Positions 9,283 through 17,197 of a stretch of 64,000 bases of DNA are shown here, in pieces. The position numbers and the translations under genes are program-made. Location of the stretch: contig JBMNHF010000015.1 of the NCBI GenBank assembly GCA_050950205.1, forward strand, positions 62,001 through 126,000, in the 5' to 3' direction. Source of the DNA: WRAV01 sp050950205 (GTDB lineage: Bacteria > Bacillota > Clostridia > Oscillospirales > Ruminococcaceae). The notes below the pieces were generated by a model. That model saw only the letters and a list, made by a program, of their open reading frames with translations, had not been told where the DNA came from and ran no database searches. The stretch's first letter is position 1. Each line of letters begins with the position of its first letter.

Positions 9283-9353
9283 CACACAAGGCGCAGCGTC
9301 AATCCACAGGGGTTAACCCTCTTCCTCGTCCTCAAAAGCCCACACAAGGCGCA
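9283..9353. repeat. 13-bp direct repeat pair, possible oriT region
   Basis: CACACAAGGCGCA occurs at 9283-9295 and exactly again at 9341-9353. The position, directly upstream of the mobC and relaxase remnants, is where an origin of transfer is expected. No nick-site hairpin could be confirmed. Confidence 0.4.
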
Positions 9354-9492
9354 ACAGGCGGCACAGGTGCGATTCCCTTCGGCCTGTCCTTGTCACATAA
9401 ACTAAAGCATTAATTTCAGAAAGAAAGATTTGCTTTTTAGATGAGGGCATTTTTCTTCTCTGTATTTAACTATTGTTATATTGGGTGGTTCC

Positions 9493-9837
9493 TTATTCCC
9501 TCTTGTTTAATCCTATCGCTACGTGACAGGGGGGAGAGGGGCCACCATGAACCGAGGGGGTATCCAGTGGGAGCAGCTCATAGGAGTTGTTTCGCTGGCG
9601 GCCGTCGCCGAAATTATGTTTGACTTTGATGAGACGGCGCTTCTCCAGCTGCTTTATGGCGCGCCCCACAGAGCTGTCGGAGATGCCGCAGGCTTTGGAG
9701 ATGGTCTGCCTGCTGGGGTAGCAGCCGTTTGCTTTGTTGTGGCAGCACAGCAGGTAGCAGTAGACGGCAAAGGGTATCGGCGGCAGCTGGTACTCAAAGA
9801 TTCTTCTCGGGAGCATGACGAAGGGTTCTCGCTTCAT
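9493..9837 (-). CDS. Helix-turn-helix protein of mobile elements (replication-initiator-like)
   Basis: A 114-residue protein starting MKREPFVMLPRRIFEYQLPP at ATG 9837, behind AAAAGGAGG. It has a winged-helix region with GCYPSRQTISKACGISDSSV and AIKQLEKRRLIKV, the pattern of small helix-turn-helix proteins carried beside mob genes and of RepA/DnaD-like initiator N-termini. It is likely a regulator or initiator of the element. A set of 64-bp repeats lies about 200 bases upstream. Confidence 0.65.
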   Translation of the reverse strand: MKREPFVMLPRRIFEYQLPPIPFAVYCYLLCCHNKANGCYPSRQTISKACGISDSSVGRAIKQLEKRRLIKVKHNFGDGRQRNNSYELLPLDTPSVHGGPSPPCHVAIGLNKRE

Positions 9838-10031
9838 TTTTAGTCCTCCTTTTCGTTGTGTAATAAAAGTCCCCTCACTGCGTAGGCAGCTGAGACGGGT
9901 CAAAAATACTAACTGTCAAAATAGCCAAAAATAAAAATCAGCGCTTTGCACAGTGAGTAGCCCTGAAGCTTATGAGATATAACCTTCAAATCCAAGTGTG
10001 CTTTCCTTTTAAAAGGCCCTCTACGACTAAT

Positions 10032-10168
10032 CCGGTTTCAGAGGGTACGTGAGCGGAATTCTTGTAAAATAATATTTCCCCCCCTACTATTATAGCCGGT
10101 TTCAAGGAGGGGGTTGCAGCGGAATTATTTTAAAATAATATAACTCCCCTACTAGTAATCCGGTTTCA
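10032..10168. repeat. 64-bp tandem repeat, two full copies plus a start of a third
   Basis: Units begin CCGGTTTCA at 10032, 10096 and 10160. Each full unit holds AGCGGAATT, a TAAAATAATAT tract and CCCCTACTA. The copies are diverged but the 64-base period is exact. Position upstream of the replication-initiator-like gene suggests iterons or an operator array. Confidence 0.7.
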
Positions 10169-10197
10169 CGAAGATGTCTACAAAAGAAAACGCAAAA

Positions 10198-10223
10198 ATG
10201 CCGCCCGTTTTTACGGACGGCAT
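10198..10223 (-). terminator. Minus-strand terminator
   Basis: Stem ATGCCGCCCG / CGGACGGCAT around a TTTTTA loop; on the minus strand it is followed by a T-rich tail (TTTTGCGTTTTC). Confidence 0.6.
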
Positions 10224-10324
10224 TCGGTCAGGTTTGAAAGTTCTTTTGTTTTGCCAACCAATACTTGACTTTTCGGTCATCCCAAGCTTTACTACCAACA
10301 CGATGTGAAAGGTTGGTGATAAAT

Positions 10325-10435
10325 TTGGCTGACTACAGAGCGCTGTACCACAAAATCTTCAACACGGTGACCGATGCGGAACGGCTAGTAACGCGGGCGG
10401 CTTCAATGATGCGGACAGTGCAACAAGAATGTTAG
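10325..10435 (+). pseudogene. Small phage/element protein, cut by the IS21 insertion
   Basis: From TTG 10325 the frame reads LADYRALYHKIFNTVTDAER then TRAASMMRTVQQE and runs into the left end of the IS21 element at 10430, where it stops. The sequence resembles short conserved proteins of clostridial phages and integrative elements. No function known to me. Its continuation was not found on the right side of the insertion. Confidence 0.35.
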
Positions 10436-10614
10436 CAAAAGGTCCCCAAAAAGGTTAGCACCTTGGAGCACCTAATTTGTTGTTCGTGCGTGCGGCATCG
10501 GGGACCCGTATCTGCACTTTTGGGGGCCGAACAGGTCGGGGCCCAGCGCTCACTTTTTGGAGACCCACGGGGCCAAACAGGTTGGGGTCTAATGCTCATT
10601 ATTTGGAGCGCTTT

Positions 10615-11346
10615 TCAGCGAGCACGTTGGCGCTGCATGGATTGGGTAAGCCGGTAGCTCTCACCGGAAAAGATCACAATATGAGAATGGTGGATCAGCC
10701 GGTCAACCAAGGCTGCGGTTAGGCGATTGTCGCCAAAGACGGTGTTCCACTGCGAGAACTCTAAATTGGACGTAATAATGAGGCTCTTGCGTTCGTAGCA
10801 GTCAGAGATCACTTGAAACAGCAGCTCAGCGGCATCCTTGTGCAGCGGCACGAAGCCAATCTCGTCAATCACAATGAGTTCCACTTTTTTCAGAGTGCTG
10901 AGATAATTGTTCAGTGTGCCCTTGTTGTTCTTCTCCAAAAGGATGTTTGCAAGAGATGCCGCCGTGTAAAACCGGACACGCCGCCCTTCCTGGCAGGCTT
11001 TCAAGGCAATGGCCGTGGCAAGATGCGTTTTGCCGGTGCCAACGGTGCCCATGAAAATGAGATTTTCTTTGGGCGGAAGGAACCCCAACTCCTCCATGTA
11101 CCCTGCACTCATGCCGCTGGGAAGCTGGATGGCTGAATTCCACACGAAATCATCCAGTGTTTTTAACACACGGAAGCCGGCGGTTTTCACCATGCGGTTA
11201 ATGCGGTTGACCTCTCGCTCACGGAGCTCCAGCTTCAGCAGATCGGTCACATATTGTTCTGTGTTTTCAAATTGGACAGAGCGCCATTCTTTGGCCATGC
11301 CGCCCAGCTTCACCTGTCGCATCATCTGTTCAAGCTCTTCAGACAC
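10615..11346 (-). CDS. istB: IS21 helper ATPase IstB
   Basis: A 243-residue AAA+ ATPase that assists the IstA transposase in target choice and strand transfer. Walker A GTVGTGKTH is near residue 97-105, Walker B LIVIDEIGF near 157; the IstB signature SLIITSNLEFSQW follows. It overlaps the istA stop by 8 bases, typical of translational coupling in this family. Confidence 0.95.
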   Translation of the reverse strand: MSEELEQMMRQVKLGGMAKEWRSVQFENTEQYVTDLLKLELREREVNRINRMVKTAGFRVLKTLDDFVWNSAIQLPSGMSAGYMEELGFLPPKENLIFMGTVGTGKTHLATAIALKACQEGRRVRFYTAASLANILLEKNNKGTLNNYLSTLKKVELIVIDEIGFVPLHKDAAELLFQVISDCYERKSLIITSNLEFSQWNTVFGDNRLTAALVDRLIHHSHIVIFSGESYRLTQSMQRQRAR

Positions 11347-12838
11347 TCACATCACCTCCCATCAGGCCGTCATAGGCGGACAGATTGGGATTGTAATGCA
11401 GCGCCGGTGAACTGGGCAGCTTGAGCGGATCAGGCCGGTATTCCTTCTTTGCAATCATGTAGTAGCACTGCCGGACGCTGTCCGCATCTGTGCGGCCGTT
11501 CTCCTCGGCAAGCTCCAATGCATCGTTGCACAGAGCGACATTGCCGTCAGAAACAATTTCACTGAGTAGCTGTAGCGCATTCTTACGCTCTCTGCCGCTG
11601 ATCTGTTCCAAAAAAGTCTGCCACCGCTGTGGCATCTGGTGGAAGAAACGAGTATGCAGGGTCGCTCCCGGCTTTTTACAGAGCGTAGACACATATTGCG
11701 TCCAGTCAAAAACCTCATCGTTGGTTTTGTAGCTCCTGGGGTAGTGTCCAACCGGGCGGTGGTCATGAAAAAACTCCACATGGTCAAAGAAAATCTTGGC
11801 CTGCACCGTTTCACCGGAAAGCGCGGGAGAAAGGCCATATTTGTTGGTTTCAATCGTTACAAATCCGCTTTTGTTCACTGTCAGCGAAGCATAGCGGAAT
11901 ACTGAGAATGGATACTCTGGCAGGCGCAGCAGGTTCGCCTCGTCGTCTTTCCAAAGCTCCTCAATCAGCAGCTTTTTCTTGTAGTGAGGACGCTTGGCGT
12001 CTTTTTCACACCATTCCCACAGGGACTCATTGAATGCGTCAAAGGAAACAATAGTCGGAACCGGCACAAAGGCATTTCTGCGGCTGTAACCCACCTTGTT
12101 TTCCACGTTGCCTTTTTCGTTGCCGGATGCTGGATTGCAGAATTCTGCGCGGAAACGGTAATGCATCATGAAGCGGGTAAAGCCGTCTGTGAGAATTCGG
12201 TCTGTACCCTTGAGTACCTGCACAACGGCGGTGGACATATTGTCAAAGCGCAGCACCGGCGGAACGCCGCCAATATGCTCAAAGATACGTTTCATACCGG
12301 TAAGCAGGCATTCCTGGTTCTGAGAGGGGAAAGTTTGGGTGTACCCTTTGTTGGAATTCGGGAAGGAAATGGTTAGTGCATAGCCGTCCTGCTCCTGCCC
12401 TGCACCATCGTAGTAGAGATGCTTTCCGAAATCTACTTGCCCACTGCCCAGCGTATGCTCCAGAGGCAAATAACCACTGTTCTTGGAATTCATCACAAAC
12501 CGCTTTTTGCGGACGTACTTTTTTACGCTGGAATAGCTGCCGCCGAAACCGTGCTCATCCCGCAAACGGCAGAAAATCCTCCAAACGGTGTGCCTCTGCT
12601 TGCGCGGGATCTTACGGTCGGCTTCCAGCCATTCATCAATTACGGGAATGAAATCTCCCAACACCGGATAGCTCGTTGGCTCGGTATCCGGCAGATTGTC
12701 CTCGCTCCAGTCGAGCTGGTAGGCGTACTTTTGGACGGTCTTGAAGCTGTGACCTGTCTTACGAGAAATCTCTCGCAAACTCAGGTCTTCATTTTCGTAG
12801 AGATCTTTGATATTATTTACTTGAGCCATTCTTAACAC
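11339..12838 (-). CDS. istA: IS21 transposase IstA
   Basis: A 499-residue transposase. The N-terminal helix-turn-helix (DLSLREISRKTGHSFKTVQKY) shown in part as LREISRKTGHSF binds the ends. The DDE catalytic residues fit GQVDFG, LRFDNMS and GNVENKVGY. Start ATG 12838 lies behind AGGTGTTAAGA. Length is usual for IS21. Confidence 0.95.
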   Translation of the reverse strand: MLRMAQVNNIKDLYENEDLSLREISRKTGHSFKTVQKYAYQLDWSEDNLPDTEPTSYPVLGDFIPVIDEWLEADRKIPRKQRHTVWRIFCRLRDEHGFGGSYSSVKKYVRKKRFVMNSKNSGYLPLEHTLGSGQVDFGKHLYYDGAGQEQDGYALTISFPNSNKGYTQTFPSQNQECLLTGMKRIFEHIGGVPPVLRFDNMSTAVVQVLKGTDRILTDGFTRFMMHYRFRAEFCNPASGNEKGNVENKVGYSRRNAFVPVPTIVSFDAFNESLWEWCEKDAKRPHYKKKLLIEELWKDDEANLLRLPEYPFSVFRYASLTVNKSGFVTIETNKYGLSPALSGETVQAKIFFDHVEFFHDHRPVGHYPRSYKTNDEVFDWTQYVSTLCKKPGATLHTRFFHQMPQRWQTFLEQISGRERKNALQLLSEIVSDGNVALCNDALELAEENGRTDADSVRQCYYMIAKKEYRPDPLKLPSSPALHYNPNLSAYDGLMGGDVSV

Positions 12839-13077
12839 CTTTCTGCTACCTCCTTAGTCCTGAACAAACTAATGGTAGCTGTTATTTCAGGTGCTGACAA
12901 TGGCTCATTTTTATGCCATTTGGGGTGCTAACTTTTTCGAGACGCCGACATTTATTGCAGTGCGCTAAACAAGAGGAGACAGCCAGCGGATACCATGGAA
13001 CAGCTCTTTTTAAAACAGACGGTGCAATTTTGAAATCCTAAAAAACCGCATGGTTATGTAGGTTTACGGCATCTAAG

Positions 13078-13110
13078 TTGAGCAAATTTTGAGCAAATTT
13101 TGAGCAAACG
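13078..13110. repeat. Three copies of an 11-bp repeat (TTGAGCAAATT type)
   Basis: TTGAGCAAATT is tandemly repeated three times, the last ending AAACG. It lies about 100 bases from the 3' end of tRNA-Ser, where integrase genes commonly end. The stretch 12951-13205 holds no gene that I can support; besides this repeat it has the two hairpins listed next. Confidence 0.55.
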
Positions 13111-13111
13111 C

Positions 13112-13141
13112 CTAAAACCTTATGCTACCGTAAGGTTTTAG
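13112..13141. terminator. Inverted repeat, weak terminator candidate
   Basis: An 11-bp perfect stem (CTAAAACCTTA / TAAGGTTTTAG) around an 8-base loop. No T-run outside the stem on either strand. Confidence 0.4.
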
Positions 13142-13163
13142 TCAAAATGACGGAGAAAGAAAA

Positions 13164-13202
13164 AAGTCTGCAAACCGGCCTGTAGGGCCACTTTGCAGAC
13201 TT
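13164..13202 (-). terminator. Terminator of tRNA-Ser
   Basis: Stem AAGTCTGCAAA / TTTGCAGACTT with a GC-rich inner hairpin; on the minus strand it is followed by TTTTTTC. It begins 3 bases after the tRNA 3' end. Confidence 0.9.
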
Positions 13203-13205
13203 TTA

Positions 13206-13298
13206 TGGCGGAGAAGGAGGGATTTGAACCCTCGAGGAGCGTTTAACCCCTACACGATTTCCAGTCGTGCGCCCTCGGCCAGGCTAGGCGACTTCTCC
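13206..13298 (-). tRNA. tRNA-Ser (anticodon GGA)
   Basis: A 93-nt class II tRNA with a long variable arm. The minus strand opens GGAGAAGTCGCCTAGC, the anticodon loop is CTGGAAA with anticodon GGA, the T arm reads GGGTTCAAATCCC, the acceptor closes as CTTCTCCG and CCA is encoded. It is intact although element debris adjoins its 3' end, a common integration site. Confidence 0.95.
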
Positions 13299-13389
13299 AT
13301 GGGCCTGACGATTTCTCGTACAGGCACTTGAATATTATATCTGATCGTAGACACAAAGTCAAGAGCGAGTTGCCCAAATAACCAAATCC

Positions 13390-13650
13390 TTAGTCGCTAA
13401 TATAGGGAAGGAAGGCTAAATGGCGGGCACGCTTAATAGCTACCATCAACTGACGCTGATGACGAGCGCAGGTGCCAGTAACACGCCGGGGAATAATCTT
13501 GGCCCGCTCACTCAGATAGCGGCGAAGCCGGGGCACATCTTTGTAATCGATGTGGTAGACGCGGTCAACACAGAAGGCACATACCTTCTTGCGGCCTCTG
13601 CGGCCACCGCGGCGATCGGGTCTTTCGGACCTTTCAGGTCTTTCAGCCAT
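13390..13650 (-). CDS. rpsR: 30S ribosomal protein S18
   Basis: An 86-residue S18: basic N-terminal arginine/glycine stretch, then KKVCAFCVDRVYHIDYKDV and LRRYLSERAKIIPRRVTGTC, diagnostic for the family. The cysteines CAFC and the later TC-H give the zinc-binding version. It is the last gene of the rpsF-ssb-rpsR operon, starting 40 bases after ssb. S18 sits with S6 on the 30S platform. Confidence 0.97.
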   Translation of the reverse strand: MAERPERSERPDRRGGRRGRKKVCAFCVDRVYHIDYKDVPRLRRYLSERAKIIPRRVTGTCARHQRQLMVAIKRARHLAFLPYISD

Positions 13651-13690
13651 AGCTCGAAACCTCCTTTGGCGTAAGGTAAATCCGTATCAT

Positions 13691-14161
13691 TTAGAAGGGA
13701 AGGTCTCCATCGTCCTCAATCTCCGCAAAATCTTCAGCGTTGCCGCTGGAGTAAGCGGGGGAGGGGGCGGCAATACCGCCTCTGGAGGGAACATCAAAGT
13801 CGGAAGGTAGAGGGCGAGAAGCTCCTTGATTCGAAGCACTTTTGCTTTCCACAAAGCGAAGATTATCGGCCACTACTTCCACTGCTGTGCGTTTTTGGTC
13901 GTTTTTATCGGTGTAGCTCCTAGTTTGAATCGAGCCTTCCACCAAAATGGGCTTTCCCTTGGAAAAGTAACGGCAGACAAATTCGGCCCGCTCGCGCCAA
14001 GCCACAATGTCGATAAAATCCGCTACTTTTTCGGAACCATCCCTAGGGGTGTAAGGGCGATCGACTGCTATGCGAAAACTACAAACCGAAATCCCATTGG
14101 GGGTGGTTCGCAATTCTGGATCGGCAACCAGTCTGCCGATGAGTATTGCTTTGTTAAACAT
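13691..14161 (-). CDS. ssb: Single-stranded DNA-binding protein
   Basis: A 156-residue SSB. The OB-fold starts MFNKAILIGRLVADPELRTT, contains SVCSFRIAVDRPYT and the KPILVEGSIQTRSY strand; a flexible glycine/serine/proline linker leads to the acidic tail DFAEIEDDGDLPF that recruits repair and replication partners. It lies between rpsF (12 bases before) and rpsR, the conserved bacterial order. Confidence 0.97.
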   Translation of the reverse strand: MFNKAILIGRLVADPELRTTPNGISVCSFRIAVDRPYTPRDGSEKVADFIDIVAWRERAEFVCRYFSKGKPILVEGSIQTRSYTDKNDQKRTAVEVVADNLRFVESKSASNQGASRPLPSDFDVPSRGGIAAPSPAYSSGNAEDFAEIEDDGDLPF

Positions 14162-14173
14162 CTTTTCGCCCCC

Positions 14174-14554
14174 CTATTCCTGCTGGGGAGCAACCTGAGC
14201 AGGAGCTTCCTCTGCAGCGGAAACAGCGTCCGTTTTCTGCTCGGCAGGCTTTTGGACCTCCTGTTCATTGCGAACGACCAGGGAACGCAGAACACCGTCG
14301 GTGATCTTGTAAATACGATTCAGTTCCGCGGGAAACTCCGGAGCGCTCTCAAAGTGAATGAGAACATAGTAGCCTTCCATCTCGTCCTGGATCGGATAGG
14401 CCAGACGCCGCTTGCCCCACTCCTCAACCTTTTCCAGAGTGCCGTTTTCTTGAATGAGAGTGGTAAACTTCTCAATCATTGCCTTGACGGCTTCCTCTCC
14501 CAGGTTGGGGTGAAGGACAAGAATGGTTTCGTACCTCATGGTTTTGTTTGCCAT
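14174..14554 (-). CDS. rpsF: 30S ribosomal protein S6
   Basis: A 126-residue S6: MRYETILVLHPNLGEEAVKA, then WGKRRLAYPIQDEMEGYYVL, and an Ala/Glu/Gln-rich C-terminal tail. I choose ATG 14554 because AAAGGAGGTG precedes it by eight bases; earlier in-frame ATGs lack a site. It heads the rpsF-ssb-rpsR operon. The leader has a perfect 8-bp hairpin (GCTCTTTG / CAAAGAGC, 14582-14602) just before the ribosome site, which could serve the autoregulation by S6-S18 known in other bacteria; that link is inference. Confidence 0.96.
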   Translation of the reverse strand: MANKTMRYETILVLHPNLGEEAVKAMIEKFTTLIQENGTLEKVEEWGKRRLAYPIQDEMEGYYVLIHFESAPEFPAELNRIYKITDGVLRSLVVRNEQEVQKPAEQKTDAVSAAEEAPAQVAPQQE

Positions 14555-14805
14555 ACTTGTGCACCTCCTTTTGGACATATGGCTCTTTGTCAAGCAAAGA
14601 GCAAGAAGATTTGTCCGCCGATTGGCAGAACGTTACAATTATAACAGCCAAGCCGTATAAAGTCAAGGCGTTGATTCACAGAATATCTTTTCCATCCTCA
14701 AAACAGAGTGCATCAGCAGCGTGAAAGATTTTGTCTTAGGAAGAAGGGAGACTGCTAATTGAGAATTCCATCATTTTTACAACCACCCACGCATTCATAC
14801 CAAAA

Positions 14806-14842
14806 CAAAACTGACACCGCTGGAATAGTGATGTCAGTTTTG
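14806..14842 (-). terminator. Terminator of galU
   Basis: Stem CAAAACTGACA / TGTCAGTTTTG; the minus strand continues TTTTGG. It lies 50 bases after the galU stop. Confidence 0.75.
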
Positions 14843-14891
14843 TTGCTTGCTTCCTTTCCCCTGCACTAGGGGAGCTTGGCTTTGTCAAGAA

Positions 14892-15764
14892 CTAGAGTCC
14901 CTTGGTAAATTCTTTGAGATAGGCGACAAAGTCGGGGCCAATTTCCGGATGGACGGCGGCCATTTCTACGTTGGCCTGCATATAGCCTAGCTTCGAGCCC
15001 ATGTCATAACGGGTGCCTTCGTACTCCACTCCAATCATGCCGTCGGTATGGGTTAAGATCCGCATGGCATCGGTGAGTTGTATTTCTCCTCCTGCCCCCT
15101 TTGGCAGATTTTCCAAAATGTCAAATATTTTAGGAGGCAGAACGCAGCGTCCCAAAATGGAGTAAAGGCTCAGTTCCTGCCCCGGCGGGGGTTTCTCAAT
15201 CATATCCAGAATTTTATAGCGGTTGCTCTCCATATGCTCCACCCCAAGGGAGGAGTACTTGTGAATGAGCTGAGGGGAAACCGGCTTGATTCCCGCCACA
15301 CCCAATCCGTATTCCTCATAGGCGGAACAAAGCTGGGCGCAGGCGGGGTTTTCTCCCACGATGACGTCGTCACCGTACAAAACAGCAAAAGGCTCGTTTC
15401 CCACAAAGGTTCGAGCGCACCACACCGCATGGCCCAGTCCGAGAGGCTGTTGCTGCCGCAGATAATGGATGCTGGCCAAATTGGCAATGTCCAGCATGGC
15501 ATCGTATTCTCTCTGCTTTCCCGACAGCAGCAACCGCTCCTCCAGTTCGGGAGCACGGTCAAAGTGATCTTCCACCGTGGTCTTGCCCCGGCTGGTGATA
15601 ATTAAGATTTCCTCGATGCCGGAGCGGACTGCTTCCTCCACAATATGCTGTATGGCAGGCTTGTCTACAATGGGCAACATTTCCTTGGGCATGGATTTGG
15701 AAGCGGGAAGCACTCGTGTGCCAAGACCGGCAGCGGGAATCACCGCTTTTCTGATTTTTTTCAT
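14892..15764 (-). CDS. galU: UTP-glucose-1-phosphate uridylyltransferase
   Basis: A 290-residue nucleotidyltransferase making UDP-glucose from UTP and glucose-1-phosphate for cell-envelope sugars. Signatures: RKAVIPAAGLGTRVLPASK near residue 4-22, PMLPIVDKP-like KEMLPIVDKPAIQ, VLYGDDVI near 120 and GEIQLTDAM near 205. Start ATG 15764 sits behind CCGGAGGAATGGATAC; the length is normal for GalU. Its neighbour upstream is a zinc-ribbon membrane protein transcribed in the same direction. Confidence 0.95.
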   Translation of the reverse strand: MKKIRKAVIPAAGLGTRVLPASKSMPKEMLPIVDKPAIQHIVEEAVRSGIEEILIITSRGKTTVEDHFDRAPELEERLLLSGKQREYDAMLDIANLASIHYLRQQQPLGLGHAVWCARTFVGNEPFAVLYGDDVIVGENPACAQLCSAYEEYGLGVAGIKPVSPQLIHKYSSLGVEHMESNRYKILDMIEKPPPGQELSLYSILGRCVLPPKIFDILENLPKGAGGEIQLTDAMRILTHTDGMIGVEYEGTRYDMGSKLGYMQANVEMAAVHPEIGPDFVAYLKEFTKGL

Positions 15765-15824
15765 GTATCCATTCCTCCGGTATTGTGATGCAAAACCATA
15801 AAGAGTGGCCACTACTTGTCCTCT

Positions 15825-16781
15825 TCAAGGACCGACTATAACAGCATCAGAGCAAAGACAATAACCATTAACAAGAAGATGGCGCCCATCAGCAAAATCG
15901 CGCCCTTTTGATTGACACCCGCCAGCCGTTTTTAAGGCTTGCTGGTAGTTGCCGGCGGACTGATTTCGCAGAGCCTGCATTTTATCAATGACATGGTTGT
16001 AGTAAAGGTGGTTGGCCAGCAAAAAGAAAGCGATGCGCAACACGGTGTTGATGGTACCTATTACATTGAAGATATTCAGATACAGCCCCACCTGAGCGCC
16101 ATAGACCTGTTTGGCGGAACCGTACACCAGCGCCAGCATGGTTTCGATTCCCACCTCACGGGCTACCAGAAACAGGGGAATGATGCCCATCAAATACACA
16201 GCCAGCAACACGGTTCCCACAGCGTACATTTTGCGGTAGAAGCAGTAGTAGAAGGAGAACAGGAAGGCGGAAAGGTTGGGGAGAATATGACGTCCCGCCT
16301 TGTCAAAGGCAAAAAACCGAGGCAGGTAGTAGGCCGCATTGGGACCAATGTACTGGGCCATATCCCGAACCGGAATTTCGGCAATGGTTTCATCGCCCCG
16401 AACGCCCCCAAAGGGATTGGCCTGCATCATTCGGTAAAAGTCGTTGATGTCCGGTCCCTTTTGGCTGGTATTTAAGCCTGCACCGCAGACCTGACAAAAG
16501 ATGGCATCCTCCGGGTTGGCGGAGCTGCACCGGGGACATTGCCGCACCTTTTGCTCCTGGGAGTCAGAGGTTTGCTTATCCTCATGAGGGGGATGCTTTT
16601 CCGCTGCGGGAGGACGCCATTCCTTGCCGCTTAAATGATCGGCAGCAAAAGCACACTCCCCCAGCTTTGTGTAGCATTCTCTGTGATGGGGCGCACCGCA
16701 GTCGGGGCAGACGACAACATCGTCGGAAGAACGAAACTTATTGTGGCAAACAGGGCAAGGAACCCCTACATAATTGAACAT
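15825..16781 (-). CDS. Zinc-ribbon / DUF2628-like membrane protein, C-terminus frameshifted
   Basis: The 318-residue frame has a RING-like zinc cluster (CPVCHNKF, CPDCGAPHHRECY) at residues 9-47, a hydrophilic linker, a second zinc ribbon (CPRCSSANPEDAIFCQVCG) at about 84-102, and a membrane part with segments near 165-210 and 240-270. The last 38 residues look random. Removing one base near 15920 instead gives VNQKGAILLMGAIFLLMVIV and a stop at 15836, an obvious last membrane helix. So the native protein is either damaged or frameshifted. The middle resembles DUF2628 proteins. Function unknown. Confidence 0.7.
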   Translation of the reverse strand: MFNYVGVPCPVCHNKFRSSDDVVVCPDCGAPHHRECYTKLGECAFAADHLSGKEWRPPAAEKHPPHEDKQTSDSQEQKVRQCPRCSSANPEDAIFCQVCGAGLNTSQKGPDINDFYRMMQANPFGGVRGDETIAEIPVRDMAQYIGPNAAYYLPRFFAFDKAGRHILPNLSAFLFSFYYCFYRKMYAVGTVLLAVYLMGIIPLFLVAREVGIETMLALVYGSAKQVYGAQVGLYLNIFNVIGTINTVLRIAFFLLANHLYYNHVIDKMQALRNQSAGNYQQALKTAGGCQSKGRDFADGRHLLVNGYCLCSDAVIVGP

Positions 16782-16968
16782 AAGACACCGCCTGTTTTAT
16801 TGTGTCAGTTACAGCTTTTACGCACAATATTATACTAGAAAAAACTGGAGCATAAGGGGAAGGAGTGTGCATAAATTGTAAATAATTTATGTCATTTCAG
16901 AGAGCCGTGGCATATCCCGCCAAGAGGAATGACTTTCTTCTCCGGAACGTTCCCAATCATAAGCAAAA

Positions 16969-16997
16969 GACCGGAAGCCCAACAGGGGGAACCGGTC
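16969..16997 (-). terminator. Terminator after the small cysteine protein
   Basis: On the minus strand GACCGG ... CCGGTC followed by TTTTGC, about 20 bases after the stop at 17018. Confidence 0.65.
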
Positions 16998-17017
16998 CAA
17001 CAAGTTGACCACCAACA

Positions 17018-17176
17018 TCAGGAGGCGGACTGTTTTTTTGCTTTTCGTTTAGCTTGCTCACAGCGGGTTAGGCTGCCCCTGCCGTGGTGATAAGCCTGAC
17101 AGGCTTTGCAATCGCCGTTGCGGGGACAACTTTTGGTAGGACAGGCACAATTTTGGTTAAGCTGCGACATGGTCAT
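17018..17176 (-). CDS. Small cysteine-rich protein
   Basis: A 52-residue protein with six cysteines, shown by CACPTKSCPRNGDCKAC and then YHHGRGSLTRCE. This matches a widespread short clostridial family of unknown function with a CxC...C...C..C zinc-like pattern. The basic tail reads KRKAKKQ. ATG 17176 is preceded by GGAGGGG at six bases. It begins 21 bases after the prfB stop, so both are probably one transcript that ends at the hairpin near 16980. Confidence 0.75.
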   Translation of the reverse strand: MTMSQLNQNCACPTKSCPRNGDCKACQAYHHGRGSLTRCEQAKRKAKKQSAS

Positions 17177-17197
17177 AAGGCACCCCTCCGAAACGCA

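Larger units (their letters stand above)
10430..12950 (-). mobile_element. IS21-family insertion sequence, copy 1
   Basis: Contains istA and istB in the usual overlapping order. Ends are TGTTAGC (left, 10430) and GCCGACA (right, 12950). The inner terminal repeat AAAAAGGTTAGCACC (left) matches AAAAAGTTAGCACC (right, reversed). Flanks AACAAGAA and TTTATTGC do not show a clear target duplication. No flaw is visible in the two genes, so it may be active. Confidence 0.85.

Noticed and set aside
10032..10168. Possible CRISPR array
   Set aside because: The period is 64 with conserved blocks across the whole unit; there is no short exact repeat with variable spacers.
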